From the NCBI GenBank assembly GCA_021733925.1, contig JAIPJY010000025.1:1-64000 (forward strand): 64,000 nucleotides of DNA, read 5' to 3'. Of the stretch, positions 19,270 through 28,033 are shown piece by piece. This DNA is from Prosthecobacter sp. GTDB taxonomy: Bacteria > Verrucomicrobiota > Verrucomicrobiia > Verrucomicrobiales > Verrucomicrobiaceae. The number at the start of each line of letters is the position of its first letter. Positions within the stretch are counted from its first letter, which is position 1. Position numbers and translations under genes: made by a program. Below the pieces are notes generated by a model. It was not told where the DNA came from. It made no database searches and saw nothing but the letters and a program-made list of their open reading frames with translations.

Positions 19270-19840
19270 TATTTTCGTTTCCCGTTTCCACCTCTAGGGG
19301 CTGAAAATGGAAACGAAGGTCTCGCAAGCCCAGCGCCGATTTGGAGTGCGGTCGCGAAGGGAGGCACGACCGCAGCTACCGCTTTCCGCAGGCCCGCTGA
19401 CACGCAGATAACGCCAGGCATCCGCCAGCACCCACCCGCCAGCCGAACGGCGGTCTATGTCCACAGCACCCACGACACCCCGCGAAAGCGGTAGCTGCGA
19501 TGCAGGCCTGCGCCTTGCATCTTCGCGACCGCACTCCAAAAGCTGGCGCACCTGCGCTGCAACAGTCCTGCTTCGTTTCCCGTTTCCACCTCTAGGGGGC
19601 TGAAAATGGAAACGAAAGTCTCGCAAGCCCAGCGCTCATTTGGAGTGCGGTCGCGAAGGGAGGAACGACCGCAGCTACCGCTTTCCGCAGGCCCGCTGAC
19701 ACGCAGATAACGCCAGGCATCCGCCAGCACCCACCCGCCAGCCGAACGGCGGTCTATTGTCCACAGCACCCACGACACCCCGCGAAAGCGGTAGCTCCGA
19801 TGCAGGCCTGCGCCTTGCATCTTCGCGACCGCACTCCAGA
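19270..19840. repeat. Two-copy tandem repeat (about 300-bp period) with the same ends as the 6.6-kb element
   Basis: Two nearly identical units run about 19274-19540 and 19572-19840; the right-end motif CTTCGCGACCGCACTCCA recurs at 19521 and 19821, exactly 300 bases apart. Each unit has a stem-forming lead (CGTTTCC...GGAAACG), a left arm TTTGGAGTGCGGTCGCG with CAGCTACCGCTTTC, a core of about 95 bases, and the inverted right arm GAAAGCGGTAGCT to GCACTCCA. The ends match the elements at 6629-7480, 22443 and 54997, but the core is different. No gene is seen from 19252 to 19905. Confidence 0.88.
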
Positions 19841-19905
19841 TGGCTCTCGTGTACGCGCACAGCCACAGACCATGTTCGCGCGTCCTCCTTCCACAAGAGA
19901 CGTCA

Positions 19906-20304
19906 TCACCCCTCCCCGACGTTCTGCTCCTCCCAGAACTTCCGCAAATCGCGCAGTTGTTTCTTGTCCGGCTTGGCGACGACTTCGTGGGCGCGGGGCT
20001 GGATGAGTTCGCGTTCGCGGCGGAGTTCGCTGGCGCGCTGGATCCACTCGAGGGGGGTGAGGTTTTCGTAGAACTCGGTGACGCGGGGAGGGCTGAGGCG
20101 CTGGGGGGAGAAGGCGATGACGCGGAGGCGCAGGCGGAGATCGCCGCGCACGACTTCGAGCACGTCGGTGGGTTTGAGATCGCGGGAGGCTTTCACGGGC
20201 TGGCCGTCGATGGTGACGTTGCCTCGGGCGCAGGCCTGGGTGGCGAGGGTGCGGGTTTTGAAGACGCGCACGTGGTGCAGCCATTTGTCGGCGCGCTGGC
20301 TCAT
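19906..20304 (-). CDS. S4-domain RNA-binding protein (Hsp15/RqcP-like)
   Basis: The start at 20304 gives 132 residues beginning MSQRADKWLHHVRVFKTR. Residues 3-60 form an S4 RNA-binding domain ('RGNVTIDGQPVKASRDLKP'). The basic, helical C-terminal extension ('DKKQLRDLRKFWEEQ') matches the Hsp15 (HslR) and RqcP group, which bind stalled 50S ribosomes with nascent chains. Its ATG overlaps the stop of yggS by 4 bases (ATGA), showing translational coupling. Confidence 0.88.
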   Translation of the reverse strand: MSQRADKWLHHVRVFKTRTLATQACARGNVTIDGQPVKASRDLKPTDVLEVVRGDLRLRLRVIAFSPQRLSPPRVTEFYENLTPLEWIQRASELRRERELIQPRAHEVVAKPDKKQLRDLRKFWEEQNVGEG

Positions 20305-20999
20305 GCGGCGGTCTGGTAGGTGCGTTCGCCAAAGATGGCGCTGCCGACGCGGACGATGGTGGCGCCTTCTTCGATGGCGATTTCGAAGTCGTGGCTCATG
20401 CCCATGCTGAGGCGCGGGAGGGGTGCGCCGCCGCTTTGTGCGAGTTCGTCGCGGAGTTCGCGGAGGCGGGTGAAGTAGGGGCGGCTTTTGGCTGGATCGG
20501 CATCGAAGGGCGGGATGCACATGAGGCCTTGGATTTCGAGGCGCTTGAGCGAATACAGCGCTTCGAGGCTGGCGCGGAGCTGCTCGGCGCTGAAGCCGTG
20601 CTTGCTGCTTTCGGCGGCGAGATTGACCTCGAGATAGACCTGGGGGAAGAGGCCGAGTTCTGCGGCGATGCGGTCCACGTCCCGGGCGAGATCGAGCGAG
20701 CCGATGCTGTGGATGGACTTCACGTGCGGGAGGACTTTGCGCACCTTGTTGGACTGCAGATGGCCGATGAGATGCCAGTGCAGATTGGCGGGAAGCTGCG
20801 GGGCTTTGGCGAGGATCTCCTGCACTTTGTTTTCACCGAAGAGAAGCTGGCCGGCAGCCACGGCTTCGCGGATGGCTTCGACGGGAAAGGTTTTGGAGAC
20901 GGCGAGCAGCTCGATCGAAGCTGGATCGCGGCCGCAGCGCTGCGCGGCGGCGGTGATGCGGTCGCGGATGGCTTGCAGGCGGTCGGAGAGGGTGTTCAT
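20301..20999 (-). CDS. yggS: YggS-family pyridoxal-phosphate homeostasis protein
   Basis: The start at 20999 gives 232 residues, normal for the family. The PLP-binding Lys36 lies in 'LLAVSKTFP', followed by 'FGENKVQE', 'WHLIGHLQSNK' and 'LSMGMSHDFEIAIEEG', all YggS/PROSC signatures. It is a single-domain TIM-barrel protein that buffers free PLP and has no known catalysis. It overlaps the downstream S4 gene by 4 bases. The longer upstream frame has no support. Confidence 0.95.
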   Translation of the reverse strand: MNTLSDRLQAIRDRITAAAQRCGRDPASIELLAVSKTFPVEAIREAVAAGQLLFGENKVQEILAKAPQLPANLHWHLIGHLQSNKVRKVLPHVKSIHSIGSLDLARDVDRIAAELGLFPQVYLEVNLAAESSKHGFSAEQLRASLEALYSLKRLEIQGLMCIPPFDADPAKSRPYFTRLRELRDELAQSGGAPLPRLSMGMSHDFEIAIEEGATIVRVGSAIFGERTYQTAA

Positions 21000-21071
21000 G
21001 TCTTGGCAAAGAGAAACGGAAGATGAGCATGCTGCGCAACGTATTTTCGCGTTCAACCATTCCCACTCCAC

Positions 21072-22385
21072 ATGCAATCACGCCGCCATTTCATCCGCCA
21101 GTCCGCCGCCACTTTGTTCGCCGCCCCCTGGGTCACCACCGGCCTGCGGGCGGCGTCTCCCAACGGCAAGCTGCGACATGCCGGCTTTGGCGCAGCGGGC
21201 ATGAGCTGGGGTGACCTGAACTCGATGGCGGCACACCCGATGTGGGAGTTGACCACCGTTTGCGATGTCGATACGAGAAACTTCAAGCAGGTGCAGAACA
21301 AATGGCCTGATGTGAAGGTGTATCAGGACTGGCGCGAACTGCTGGAAAAAGAGGCGGACAACATCGACAGCGTGAACGTCTCCACGCCCGACCACATGCA
21401 CGGCAGCATGGGCATCCGGGCCATCAATCTTGGCAAGCATGTCTATGGCCAGAAGCCTCTGGCGCATAATCTGTGGGAGTGCCGCCAGATGGTGCTGCGT
21501 GCGCGTGAAAAGGGCGTGATGACGCAGATGGGCATCCAGGTTTCCTCCGATTTCACGGAGCGCCATGCGGTCGCCTTGATTCAAATGGGGGCGATCGGCA
21601 AGGTGAAGGAGGCGCATACTTTCTCGCACAAGAAGTGGGGCGACATGGAACTGCGGCCGACGAAGAGCGACCCCATCCCCGCTGAGCTGGACTGGGACAA
21701 ATGGCTCGGCGTTGCCAGTGAGCGCAGCTACATCGAAAAATACGACCACCCCGGCCAATGGCGCAAGCGCCGTGACTTCGGCACCGGCACGCTCGGGGAC
21801 ATGGGCTGCCACATGTTCAGCGGCTGGTTCCGCTCTCTGGGTCTCGCGGCCCCGGTCTCCGTGGTATCAAGCGGCCCGGTGCCGAACAAGGACAACTGGG
21901 CGACGGATGCCATCGTGGAGTACACCTTCAAGGGCACGGAATACACCGCAGGCGACAGCATCAAGGTGACATGGACCGATGGCGACGCACGTCCGCCTGC
22001 GGCCGTCATGGCCTTGATCGGTGATGGCAAGTTCCCCCAGCAGGGCACGATTTATCTGGGCACTGAAGGCGTGCTGCTCCACCCGCACGGCTCCACGCCG
22101 CTGATGTTTCCACGCGAGAAGTACGCCGGATTCAAATATCCCAAGCTCGAACCCCGCGATCATCGTGCGGACTACATCGACTGCTGCCTCAAGGGCGACA
22201 AGCAGCCCTCTGCAAACTTCGACTACGCGGGACCGCTCACGGAGGCGGTGCTGCTGGGCTGTCTCGCGAGTGCGTTCCCGAATGAAAGCCTCACCTGGGA
22301 TGCGCCTGGGCTGAAGATTCCAAACAATGCTGCGGCGGATAAGATGGTTCGCAGGGACTACCGCAAGGGGTGGGAGCTTGTGTGA
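21072..22385 (+). CDS. Tat-exported Gfo/Idh/MocA-family oxidoreductase
   Basis: This 437-residue protein has a twin-arginine signal (SRRHFIRQSAATLFAAPW), so it should be exported folded with its nucleotide. 'LRHAGFGAAGMSWGDL' is the NAD(P)-binding Rossmann motif, 'VNVSTPDHMHGSMGIRAI' follows, and 'GQKPLAHNLWECRQM' is the EKP-type catalytic-Lys motif with Gln for Glu. 'GDMGCHMF' is also family-typical. Such secreted members are widespread in Planctomycetota and Verrucomicrobiota and probably act on sugars or their 3-keto forms. It diverges from yggS (72 bases apart). Confidence 0.9.
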   Translation: MQSRRHFIRQSAATLFAAPWVTTGLRAASPNGKLRHAGFGAAGMSWGDLNSMAAHPMWELTTVCDVDTRNFKQVQNKWPDVKVYQDWRELLEKEADNIDSVNVSTPDHMHGSMGIRAINLGKHVYGQKPLAHNLWECRQMVLRAREKGVMTQMGIQVSSDFTERHAVALIQMGAIGKVKEAHTFSHKKWGDMELRPTKSDPIPAELDWDKWLGVASERSYIEKYDHPGQWRKRRDFGTGTLGDMGCHMFSGWFRSLGLAAPVSVVSSGPVPNKDNWATDAIVEYTFKGTEYTAGDSIKVTWTDGDARPPAAVMALIGDGKFPQQGTIYLGTEGVLLHPHGSTPLMFPREKYAGFKYPKLEPRDHRADYIDCCLKGDKQPSANFDYAGPLTEAVLLGCLASAFPNESLTWDAPGLKIPNNAAADKMVRRDYRKGWELV

Positions 22386-22397
22386 GGAGGGGCTTGA

Positions 22398-22626
22398 TGC
22401 GCGACCGCAGTCCAGATGGGGGCTGCGGTTGTACGCAGCGTTTTTGGAGTGTGAATGCGACTGAGTTGGCGCGTTCGGGTGTCTTGTGATGGGCGTGTGA
22501 TGACGAGCATGCGGGAAACCACCAGCTCCCGCATTCGATCATCACCGGCGTTCGTGTGCCAATCGTCCCGTCGAAAGCGGTAGCTGCGTTCGTTCCTCAC
22601 TCCGCGACCGCAGTCCATATGGAGGG
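22398..22626. repeat. Copy and remnant of the inverted-repeat intergenic element
   Basis: A right-end remnant (GCGACCGCAGTCCA, near 22402) is followed by a full-length but degenerate copy from TTTGGAGTG at 22443 to CGACCGCAGTCCA near 22617, with the internal CGAAAGCGGTAGCT near 22572. It shares ends and core ('CTCCCGCATTCG') with the 55-kb copy. It lies between convergent genes, leaving no coding space. Confidence 0.8.
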
Positions 22627-22639
22627 CGTGGCAGCCTGC

Positions 22640-23842
22640 TCAGTCCTCGTCGTCTTCGTCGCGGGGGCCGTTCACGGAGCGCTTCTTCTTCACGGCGGAG
22701 ATGTTGCGGTGGACCCAGACGCTCTGGACCATGCCCATGAGAAAGAGGGTCACGACGACAAAGGTACCGCCGTAGCTGATGAAGGGCATGGGAAGTCCGA
22801 TGACGGGCAGCATGACGAGATTCATCCCGGCATTTTGGAAGGTGTGCACAAAGAACATGGCCACCACACCCACGACAATGAGCCGCCCGAGCTGATCACG
22901 GGCACAAAAAGCCACGAAGACGCTCTGCAACAGCAGCAGCGCCATGCCTGAGAGCAGCAGCACCGAGCCACGGAAACCAAACTCCTCAGCGACGACGCCG
23001 AAGATGAAGTCATTGATGGATTCGTGCGGGAAGAAAGTGCGGTGGATCGAGGCCTGATCAGGCACCTTTTTGGACTCAGGCCCCTTCCCTTCCAGGCCTC
23101 CCGTGGAAACGGCGATCTGCAGGTGCTTGGCCACCCAGCCTTCGTTTTGAAGGTCCACTTTATCGAGCTGGTTCGTGGCCATGTACCAGGTGGAATTGAT
23201 ACGGGCCTGCTGGTAGGGCTTGAGGGCAAAGACATACACCAGCGGCACCACGCTGACGACACCGAGCAGCATGGTGATCATGTAGCGGAATGGAATGCTG
23301 CCCACGAGCATCATCGACAGAAACACCGGGCCCCAGACAAGGCCGGAGCCCAAGTCTTCCTTGATGACCATCAGGGCGGGAATGCCGGCCACCATCCCAG
23401 CCGCCAGGATGCGCAGCCAGGGACGGCGAAAGACCGGTATCATGCGTGGCAGTTCACCGAAAATGACCCCCAGAATCAGGATGCCCGACATGATCGAAAA
23501 CTGCGAGGGCTGGACCATCATGCCGCCCACTTTAATCCAGGCTTTGTTGCCACCGATCTCCACCCCGAAGGCCAGCACCGCAATAAGACCACCGATGCCG
23601 GCGAGATACATCGGCACACAGGCCCAGCGCACCCACTTGTAGTCCAGCAACGAAGCGATAAAGAAAACGGGCACGCCAATCATCACCCAGCGGATCTGAT
23701 CACGCCACTTGAGCGCGAGATCAGCCTCGTCCTTGTAGGCCGAGGCATTGAAAATGGCATACACCCCGAAGACAATGAGGGCGGCGATGTTCAGCACCAG
23801 CAGCCAGTTCATTCCGAGGAATTTTTTAAAAAGAGGAGTCAT
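22640..23842 (-). CDS. rodA: RodA-type SEDS peptidoglycan polymerase
   Basis: This 400-residue integral membrane protein has about ten hydrophobic helices. SEDS features include 'GGNKAWIKVGGMMVQPSQF', 'KEDLGSGLVW' (the catalytic-Asp loop of RodA/FtsW), 'FIFGVVAEEFGF' and 'GLPMPFISYGGT'. It polymerises glycan strands from lipid II with a class B PBP. No PBP2, MreB, MreC or MreD genes are in the window, so the elongation genes are dispersed here. The C-terminus is charged (KKKRSV...DEDDED). Confidence 0.93.
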   Translation of the reverse strand: MTPLFKKFLGMNWLLVLNIAALIVFGVYAIFNASAYKDEADLALKWRDQIRWVMIGVPVFFIASLLDYKWVRWACVPMYLAGIGGLIAVLAFGVEIGGNKAWIKVGGMMVQPSQFSIMSGILILGVIFGELPRMIPVFRRPWLRILAAGMVAGIPALMVIKEDLGSGLVWGPVFLSMMLVGSIPFRYMITMLLGVVSVVPLVYVFALKPYQQARINSTWYMATNQLDKVDLQNEGWVAKHLQIAVSTGGLEGKGPESKKVPDQASIHRTFFPHESINDFIFGVVAEEFGFRGSVLLLSGMALLLLQSVFVAFCARDQLGRLIVVGVVAMFFVHTFQNAGMNLVMLPVIGLPMPFISYGGTFVVVTLFLMGMVQSVWVHRNISAVKKKRSVNGPRDEDDED

Positions 23843-23887
23843 TGAATCGGAGCAAAAAAGGTTGGGCCAAGGAGGTCACCCCTGCCG

Positions 23888-24676
23888 CTATATGAGGACG
23901 GGCACGGCTTCGAGCAGCTTCTGGGTGTAGTCGTGGCGCGGGTTCTCGCAGATCTGATCCGCATCTCCCTGCTCGACGATTTTGCCGTGATGCATGACGA
24001 CGATGTGATCGCTCATGTGGCGGACGACCGCGAGATCGTGCGCGATGAAGAGCAGCGTGAGATCGAGCTCCGCCTGGATGTCTTTGAGGAGGTTCAGAAT
24101 CTGCGCCTGCACGCTGACATCGAGGGCGCTGACGGGCTCGTCACAGATGAGGAAGTGCGGCTTCACGGCCAGTGCGCGTGCGATGCCGATGCGCTGGCGC
24201 TGGCCACCGCTGAATTCATGCGGGTAGCGCTGCAGTGCATCCTCAGGAAGGCCCACTTTTTTGAGCAGTCCGGCGGAGACTTCGCGGCGCTGCTCCCGGG
24301 AGAGTTCTTTGAAATGAATCTGCAGCGGCTCACCGAGAATGGACTCGACCGTCATGCGTGGATTGAGCGAGCCGATGGGATCCTGAAACACCATCTGCAT
24401 TTCCCTGCGCAATGGGCGAAATTCGCTCTCCGGCATCGGCAGCACTTCCATGCCGCGATAGTTTACGCTACCGGAGGTGACCGGGGTGAGCTTGAGCAGG
24501 GCGCGGGCCACGGTGGACTTGCCGCTGCCGCTCTCGCCGACGAGGCCGACAGTGCTGCCTTCCTCCACCTCGAAGCTGACCTTGTCCACGGCCTTGATGA
24601 CATCCTTGGTACGGCCAAACCAGCCCCCGCGCACGGGGAAGTGAATTTTGAGGTCTTTAACGCTGAGCAGCTGCAT
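23888..24676 (-). CDS. Dipeptide/oligopeptide-type ABC transporter ATPase
   Basis: This 262-residue protein has Walker A GESGSGKST at 47-55, the Q-loop 'VFQDPIGSLNPRMTV', signature 'FSGGQRQR' from 155, Walker B 'LICDEP' at 176-181 and the switch His in 'FIAHDLAV'. Sequence and 'SLNPRMTV' match the OppF/DppF second ATPase. It ends where OppF proteins usually carry a C-terminal Cys-rich or oligopeptide tail, of which little is left ('YTQKLLEAVPVLI'). No OppD, permease or binding-protein gene adjoins. It is divergent from the kinase gene. Confidence 0.9.
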   Translation of the reverse strand: MQLLSVKDLKIHFPVRGGWFGRTKDVIKAVDKVSFEVEEGSTVGLVGESGSGKSTVARALLKLTPVTSGSVNYRGMEVLPMPESEFRPLRREMQMVFQDPIGSLNPRMTVESILGEPLQIHFKELSREQRREVSAGLLKKVGLPEDALQRYPHEFSGGQRQRIGIARALAVKPHFLICDEPVSALDVSVQAQILNLLKDIQAELDLTLLFIAHDLAVVRHMSDHIVVMHHGKIVEQGDADQICENPRHDYTQKLLEAVPVLI

Positions 24677-24763
24677 GATGGAAGCCGTGAATTTAGCACA
24701 GCTGGTAAAACGCGCTAAAGTTTCATTGCGTGAAAGCTTGAAAGTGTCAGCATTCCTTCCCAG

Positions 24764-25594
24764 ATGAACAAACGCTATGAATTGCTAGCCCCCATCGCCG
24801 AAGGCGGCCTAGGGGTTGTTTTCAGAGCGCGGGACACCGAAATGGACCGCGAGGTGGCGATCAAACGTATTCCAGCTGACAAGATGGGGGGCTGCGGTGC
24901 TGCCGTGGATGCCCTGATCCGCGAGGCGCGGAAGCAGTCGGCTTTCCAGCACCCGAACATTGTGGCGGTATACGATTACGGCGTGGACAACGAAGGTGGG
25001 TTCATCGTGATGGAACTGGCCGAGGGCGAGACTTTGGAGGATGTGATCATGCGCGGCGCTTTGACGGCCGGTGATTTTGACACCCTGGTGCGCCAGACTC
25101 TGGATGGGATGAGCGCCGTGCACGAGAAGGGCATCCTTCACCTCGATCTGAAACCTGAAAACCTGATGATCCACCGGCTGCCGAAGGGCCGGCTGCAGGT
25201 GAAGATCCTCGATTTTGGCCTGGCAAAAAGCACCCCGCAGGTAGGCGGGCAGGACCCGAAACCCGGCAGCGGGCTGGTCGGCTCCGTGTATTTCATGGCT
25301 CCGGAGCAGTTTGAACGCGCGCCAGTGGATGTGCGCACTGACATCTATGCGCTGGGCTGTCTTTTTTACTACGCGCTGACGCAGCGGCATCCCTTCGACG
25401 GCGAGACCAAGCCGCAGGTGATGGTGGCGCATTTGCATCCGCACACCCCGCCGCTGGCAACGCTGCGGCCCGACCTGCCCGCCCGCACTGTCCAGTGGGT
25501 GGAATGGCTCATCAACCGCGCCCCGGCCAACCGTCCGGCCTCGGTCGCCGAGGCACTGCGGGTGTATGAAAAAAACACCATGGCCGGAGCCTGA
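24764..25594 (+). CDS. Soluble eukaryotic-like Ser/Thr protein kinase, HLD variant
   Basis: This 276-residue protein is a kinase domain alone, with no membrane segment or sensor domain. The Gly-rich loop is 'IAEGGLGVVF', the ATP-binding Lys is Lys34 (VAIKRI), and the pairing Glu is Glu54. The catalytic loop reads HLDLKPEN with Asp128, so the usual HRD Arg is Leu; DFG is at 150-152. An APE-type motif follows ('MAPEQF'). Lack of the HRD Arg suggests activation without loop phosphorylation. The next gene downstream encodes an export-type lipoprotein, and the pair could be functionally linked. Confidence 0.92.
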   Translation: MNKRYELLAPIAEGGLGVVFRARDTEMDREVAIKRIPADKMGGCGAAVDALIREARKQSAFQHPNIVAVYDYGVDNEGGFIVMELAEGETLEDVIMRGALTAGDFDTLVRQTLDGMSAVHEKGILHLDLKPENLMIHRLPKGRLQVKILDFGLAKSTPQVGGQDPKPGSGLVGSVYFMAPEQFERAPVDVRTDIYALGCLFYYALTQRHPFDGETKPQVMVAHLHPHTPPLATLRPDLPARTVQWVEWLINRAPANRPASVAEALRVYEKNTMAGA

Positions 25595-25708
25595 TCCCCT
25601 GCCCCGCCAAAACCGGCGAGCGGGAGAGGAAGGAATCATGCCAAAGACGAAAGCCTCTTGCCATCGCACCACGCGCCGCCATCATGGCGGAACCTGTTTT
25701 TGCTCCCC

Positions 25709-26407
25709 ATGACACGTGTCCTCTCAGCCCTTCTTTTTGCCGCCGCCAGTTTTCTGCTCTGCTCCTGTGGCATGATCAAGAAGATCATTCCCGACTCGAT
25801 GCCAAAGCTGCCGAAGATTGGCCTGCCCAGCCTGCCGAGCCGAAATACGGTGGCAAAGCTCGTCCCAGGCATGTCGGAGAGGGACAAAGAGGGCGCTGAA
25901 GATCCGGATGTGCCCTTTAATTCGCGCGGCACCCTGGGGTTTGGCCATACGATCCGGCTGGAAGTTTATGAAGGCACTCGCAGCCCGGAACGCATCTACC
26001 GTGGCATCGTGATGACCCACACCGATGGCACGCTCCCTCTCGGCAAAGTGGGCACAGCACGCGTCGGGGGCCTGCATCTGCCGCAGGCGGCGGAGGCGAT
26101 AGCCACCGTGTTCCGGCTGGCCGGACGCAACACCCGGGAGATCACCGTGCAAATCATCTCAGTGGAAAACACCCCGGTCATCTCTCTCAACGGAGATGTG
26201 ATGGAGGCGGAGTTTATTCCGGTCTTCAAGGCCATGAGCGTGAAGCAGGCCGTGACCGTCACCGGCGGACGCAAGCCGGGCTCCAACACACGCGGCTTTT
26301 ACATCTCACGTCAAGGCCAGCGCCATTTCTTCACTTCGCTGGAAGCAGCGAATAAAAATTGGAAGCCGCAGGCTGGTGACATCATCACGCTTTCTCCTGA
26401 CATCTGA
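25709..26407 (+). CDS. Lipoprotein related to polysaccharide-export (Wza-like) proteins
   Basis: The start at 25709 gives 232 residues with a lipoprotein signal, lipobox LCSC with Cys20. The middle region ('GHTIRLEVYEGTRSPERIYRG', 'TDGTLPLGKVGTARVGGLHL', 'ITVQIISVENTPVISLNGDV') resembles the Poly_export/SLBB fold of outer-membrane polysaccharide exporters, although it is shorter than Wza and lacks an obvious C-terminal helix. It may be a small Poly_export-like lipoprotein. It follows the kinase by 114 bases and precedes a DoxX gene by 10 bases. Confidence 0.7.
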   Translation: MTRVLSALLFAAASFLLCSCGMIKKIIPDSMPKLPKIGLPSLPSRNTVAKLVPGMSERDKEGAEDPDVPFNSRGTLGFGHTIRLEVYEGTRSPERIYRGIVMTHTDGTLPLGKVGTARVGGLHLPQAAEAIATVFRLAGRNTREITVQIISVENTPVISLNGDVMEAEFIPVFKAMSVKQAVTVTGGRKPGSNTRGFYISRQGQRHFFTSLEAANKNWKPQAGDIITLSPDI

Positions 26408-26417
26408 TTTTCGCACC

Positions 26418-26894
26418 ATGCTCGAATACACCGGCAGTGGCCCCTCCACTGCGCAAAGCCCCCTGAGTTCGCTAGTCCAAACCGCCGCCATCCTCCGCAT
26501 CGGGACCGGGCTGCTGCTCATGACACGCTACGGCCTGGGTGCCGTGCAAAACGCCTACCATTTCTTCTTTCAGGAAAAGCCCTGGGCCTGGGTACCTGCG
26601 TTTCATGAGGCGGGCATGCCCTACGCCCATCTGCTGGCCCCCGTCGTCGCCCTGCTCATCGTCGGCGTGGCCTTGAGCTGGATCATCGGTTTTTTAACCC
26701 GGCTCTTCGCCTTTGTCTTTCTACCGGTGGTCATCACCACCCTGGTGGTGCTGCACAACGCCGATTCTCCCCGGGTGGAGGCGGCCTGGCTCTACCTGAT
26801 CATCACCGTGACGCTGCTCCTGTTTGGTTCGGGCACCGTTTCCGTGGACCAACTCTTCCGCCTCGGCCAAGGTGGATCGAAAAAGCGCCGCTGA
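26418..26894 (+). CDS. DoxX-like membrane protein
   Basis: The ATG at 26418 gives 158 residues. Four hydrophobic helices follow a short polar N-terminus, with 'ILRIGTGLLLMTRYG' opening helix 1, and the length and topology match the DoxX/DUF4267-type family. The function of most members is unsettled; some partner quinone or thiol oxidoreductases. Its stop overlaps the ruvC start by one base (TGATG), so translation is coupled. Confidence 0.75.
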   Translation: MLEYTGSGPSTAQSPLSSLVQTAAILRIGTGLLLMTRYGLGAVQNAYHFFFQEKPWAWVPAFHEAGMPYAHLLAPVVALLIVGVALSWIIGFLTRLFAFVFLPVVITTLVVLHNADSPRVEAAWLYLIITVTLLLFGSGTVSVDQLFRLGQGGSKKRR

Positions 26895-27448
26895 TGGCCC
26901 GCATCGTCCGCAGTTCCACCGCTGCTGCCGTGACGCCCGCCGTCGAACGCGTCCTGGCCATCGACCCGGCGCTGCGGAAAACCGGCTGGGCCGTGGTGGA
27001 AAGTGCCGGTGGCGTGGTGCGTGCGATAGAGTGGGGAGTCATTCAAAACAAACCCGCCCTGCTGCCTTCCGGCTGCCTAGTGGCCATACGAGCGGGGTTG
27101 AATGAAGTGATCACCCGGCATGCGCCGACGGTGTGCGCCATCGAGTCCACCATCTTTGTGCAGAGCTACAAGACCGCCATCGTGCTGGGCACCGCACGCG
27201 GTGCCTGCCTGATCGCCGCCGCCGAGCACGGTCTGCCGATCTATGAATATGCCCCGCGTGAAATCAAACAGGCCGCCGTGGGGCGGGGTGCCGCGCAGAA
27301 AGACCAGGTAGCATTCATGGTCCGCGCCCAACTTCACCTGCGTGAAACGCCGGAGGCCGATGCCGCCGACGCCCTCGCCGCGGCCATCACCCATTTTCAA
27401 AACAGCGCCGCCGCACGTATCACGGAGCGGGAGGCGAGGCGGGTGTGA
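26894..27448 (+). CDS. ruvC: Crossover junction endodeoxyribonuclease RuvC
   Basis: This 184-residue protein has all four acidic positions of the RuvC active site: Asp24 in 'LAIDPALRKTGW', Glu84 in 'CAIESTIF', and Asp156/Asp159 in 'EADAADALAAAITH'. 'SYKTAIVLGTARGACLIAA' is family-typical. It resolves Holliday junctions as a dimer. The N-terminus is about 17 residues longer than in E. coli. No ruvA or ruvB adjoins; it is coupled to a DoxX gene instead, and converges with the SET-domain gene after 6 bases. Confidence 0.92.
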   Translation: MARIVRSSTAAAVTPAVERVLAIDPALRKTGWAVVESAGGVVRAIEWGVIQNKPALLPSGCLVAIRAGLNEVITRHAPTVCAIESTIFVQSYKTAIVLGTARGACLIAAAEHGLPIYEYAPREIKQAAVGRGAAQKDQVAFMVRAQLHLRETPEADAADALAAAITHFQNSAAARITEREARRV

Positions 27449-27454
27449 ACAGCG

Positions 27455-28033
27455 TTACGCGACCTTCTTTTTCTTTTTGGCCAGCGGTGTGGTGAGGCCG
27501 TTGCTGCCGTTGAGCTTGAGCTTGCCGCTTTTGGCATCGCGCTCCACTTTCTCCAGCTTGCGCAGGAGTTTCGGCCACTGCTTTTCTTCCACAATGAAGC
27601 CGACACAGCGCTCTGTGCCGCAGCGGCAGGGATGTTCGTCCCAGGTGTCCACATCAAAACCGTAGTTGTAGGTCAGCTCTTCGCCGGCCTTGATCTCGCG
27701 AAGTGAATAGATCCAGATATGGCCGCGGATGATGTAGGCCTCGCAGTTGGGGGCGCAGGAGTGGTTGATGTAGCGCGCGGGGTTGCGGCCTTTGGCGCCG
27801 TCAATGTCGTAGCGCTGGTTCAGGGTGAAGACGTAGACGGCGGCACAGCCGGTCTTTTTGGCTTTCTCGACCAGCGCCTCACCACGCCGGCCGGACTCGG
27901 CCTTGGTGATTTTTTCCCCTACGTATTCGATGATCGGTGCATCGTAGGGAATGTCACAACGGGCAAAAATGCCGCGATTGTGGATGGAGGAGGAGCGAAC
28001 GGTCCAGTAGCGTTTCGTGGGGGCTTGGGGCAT
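27455..28033 (-). CDS. SET-domain protein with post-SET Cys cluster
   Basis: This 192-residue protein covers one SET domain. 'RYWTVRSSSIHNRGIFARCD' opens it, 'ARYINHSCAPNCEA' (N90-H-S-C) is the cofactor-binding pseudoknot motif, and 'ELTYNYGFD' supplies the catalytic Tyr pair. A post-SET C136-x-C138-x4-C143 motif ('CRCGTERC') follows, then a Lys-rich tail. It is predicted to methylate a lysine in a protein, unknown in bacteria; it could act on a histone-like or ribosomal protein. No chromatin-like gene is adjacent. Confidence 0.9.
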   Translation of the reverse strand: MPQAPTKRYWTVRSSSIHNRGIFARCDIPYDAPIIEYVGEKITKAESGRRGEALVEKAKKTGCAAVYVFTLNQRYDIDGAKGRNPARYINHSCAPNCEAYIIRGHIWIYSLREIKAGEELTYNYGFDVDTWDEHPCRCGTERCVGFIVEEKQWPKLLRKLEKVERDAKSGKLKLNGSNGLTTPLAKKKKKVA

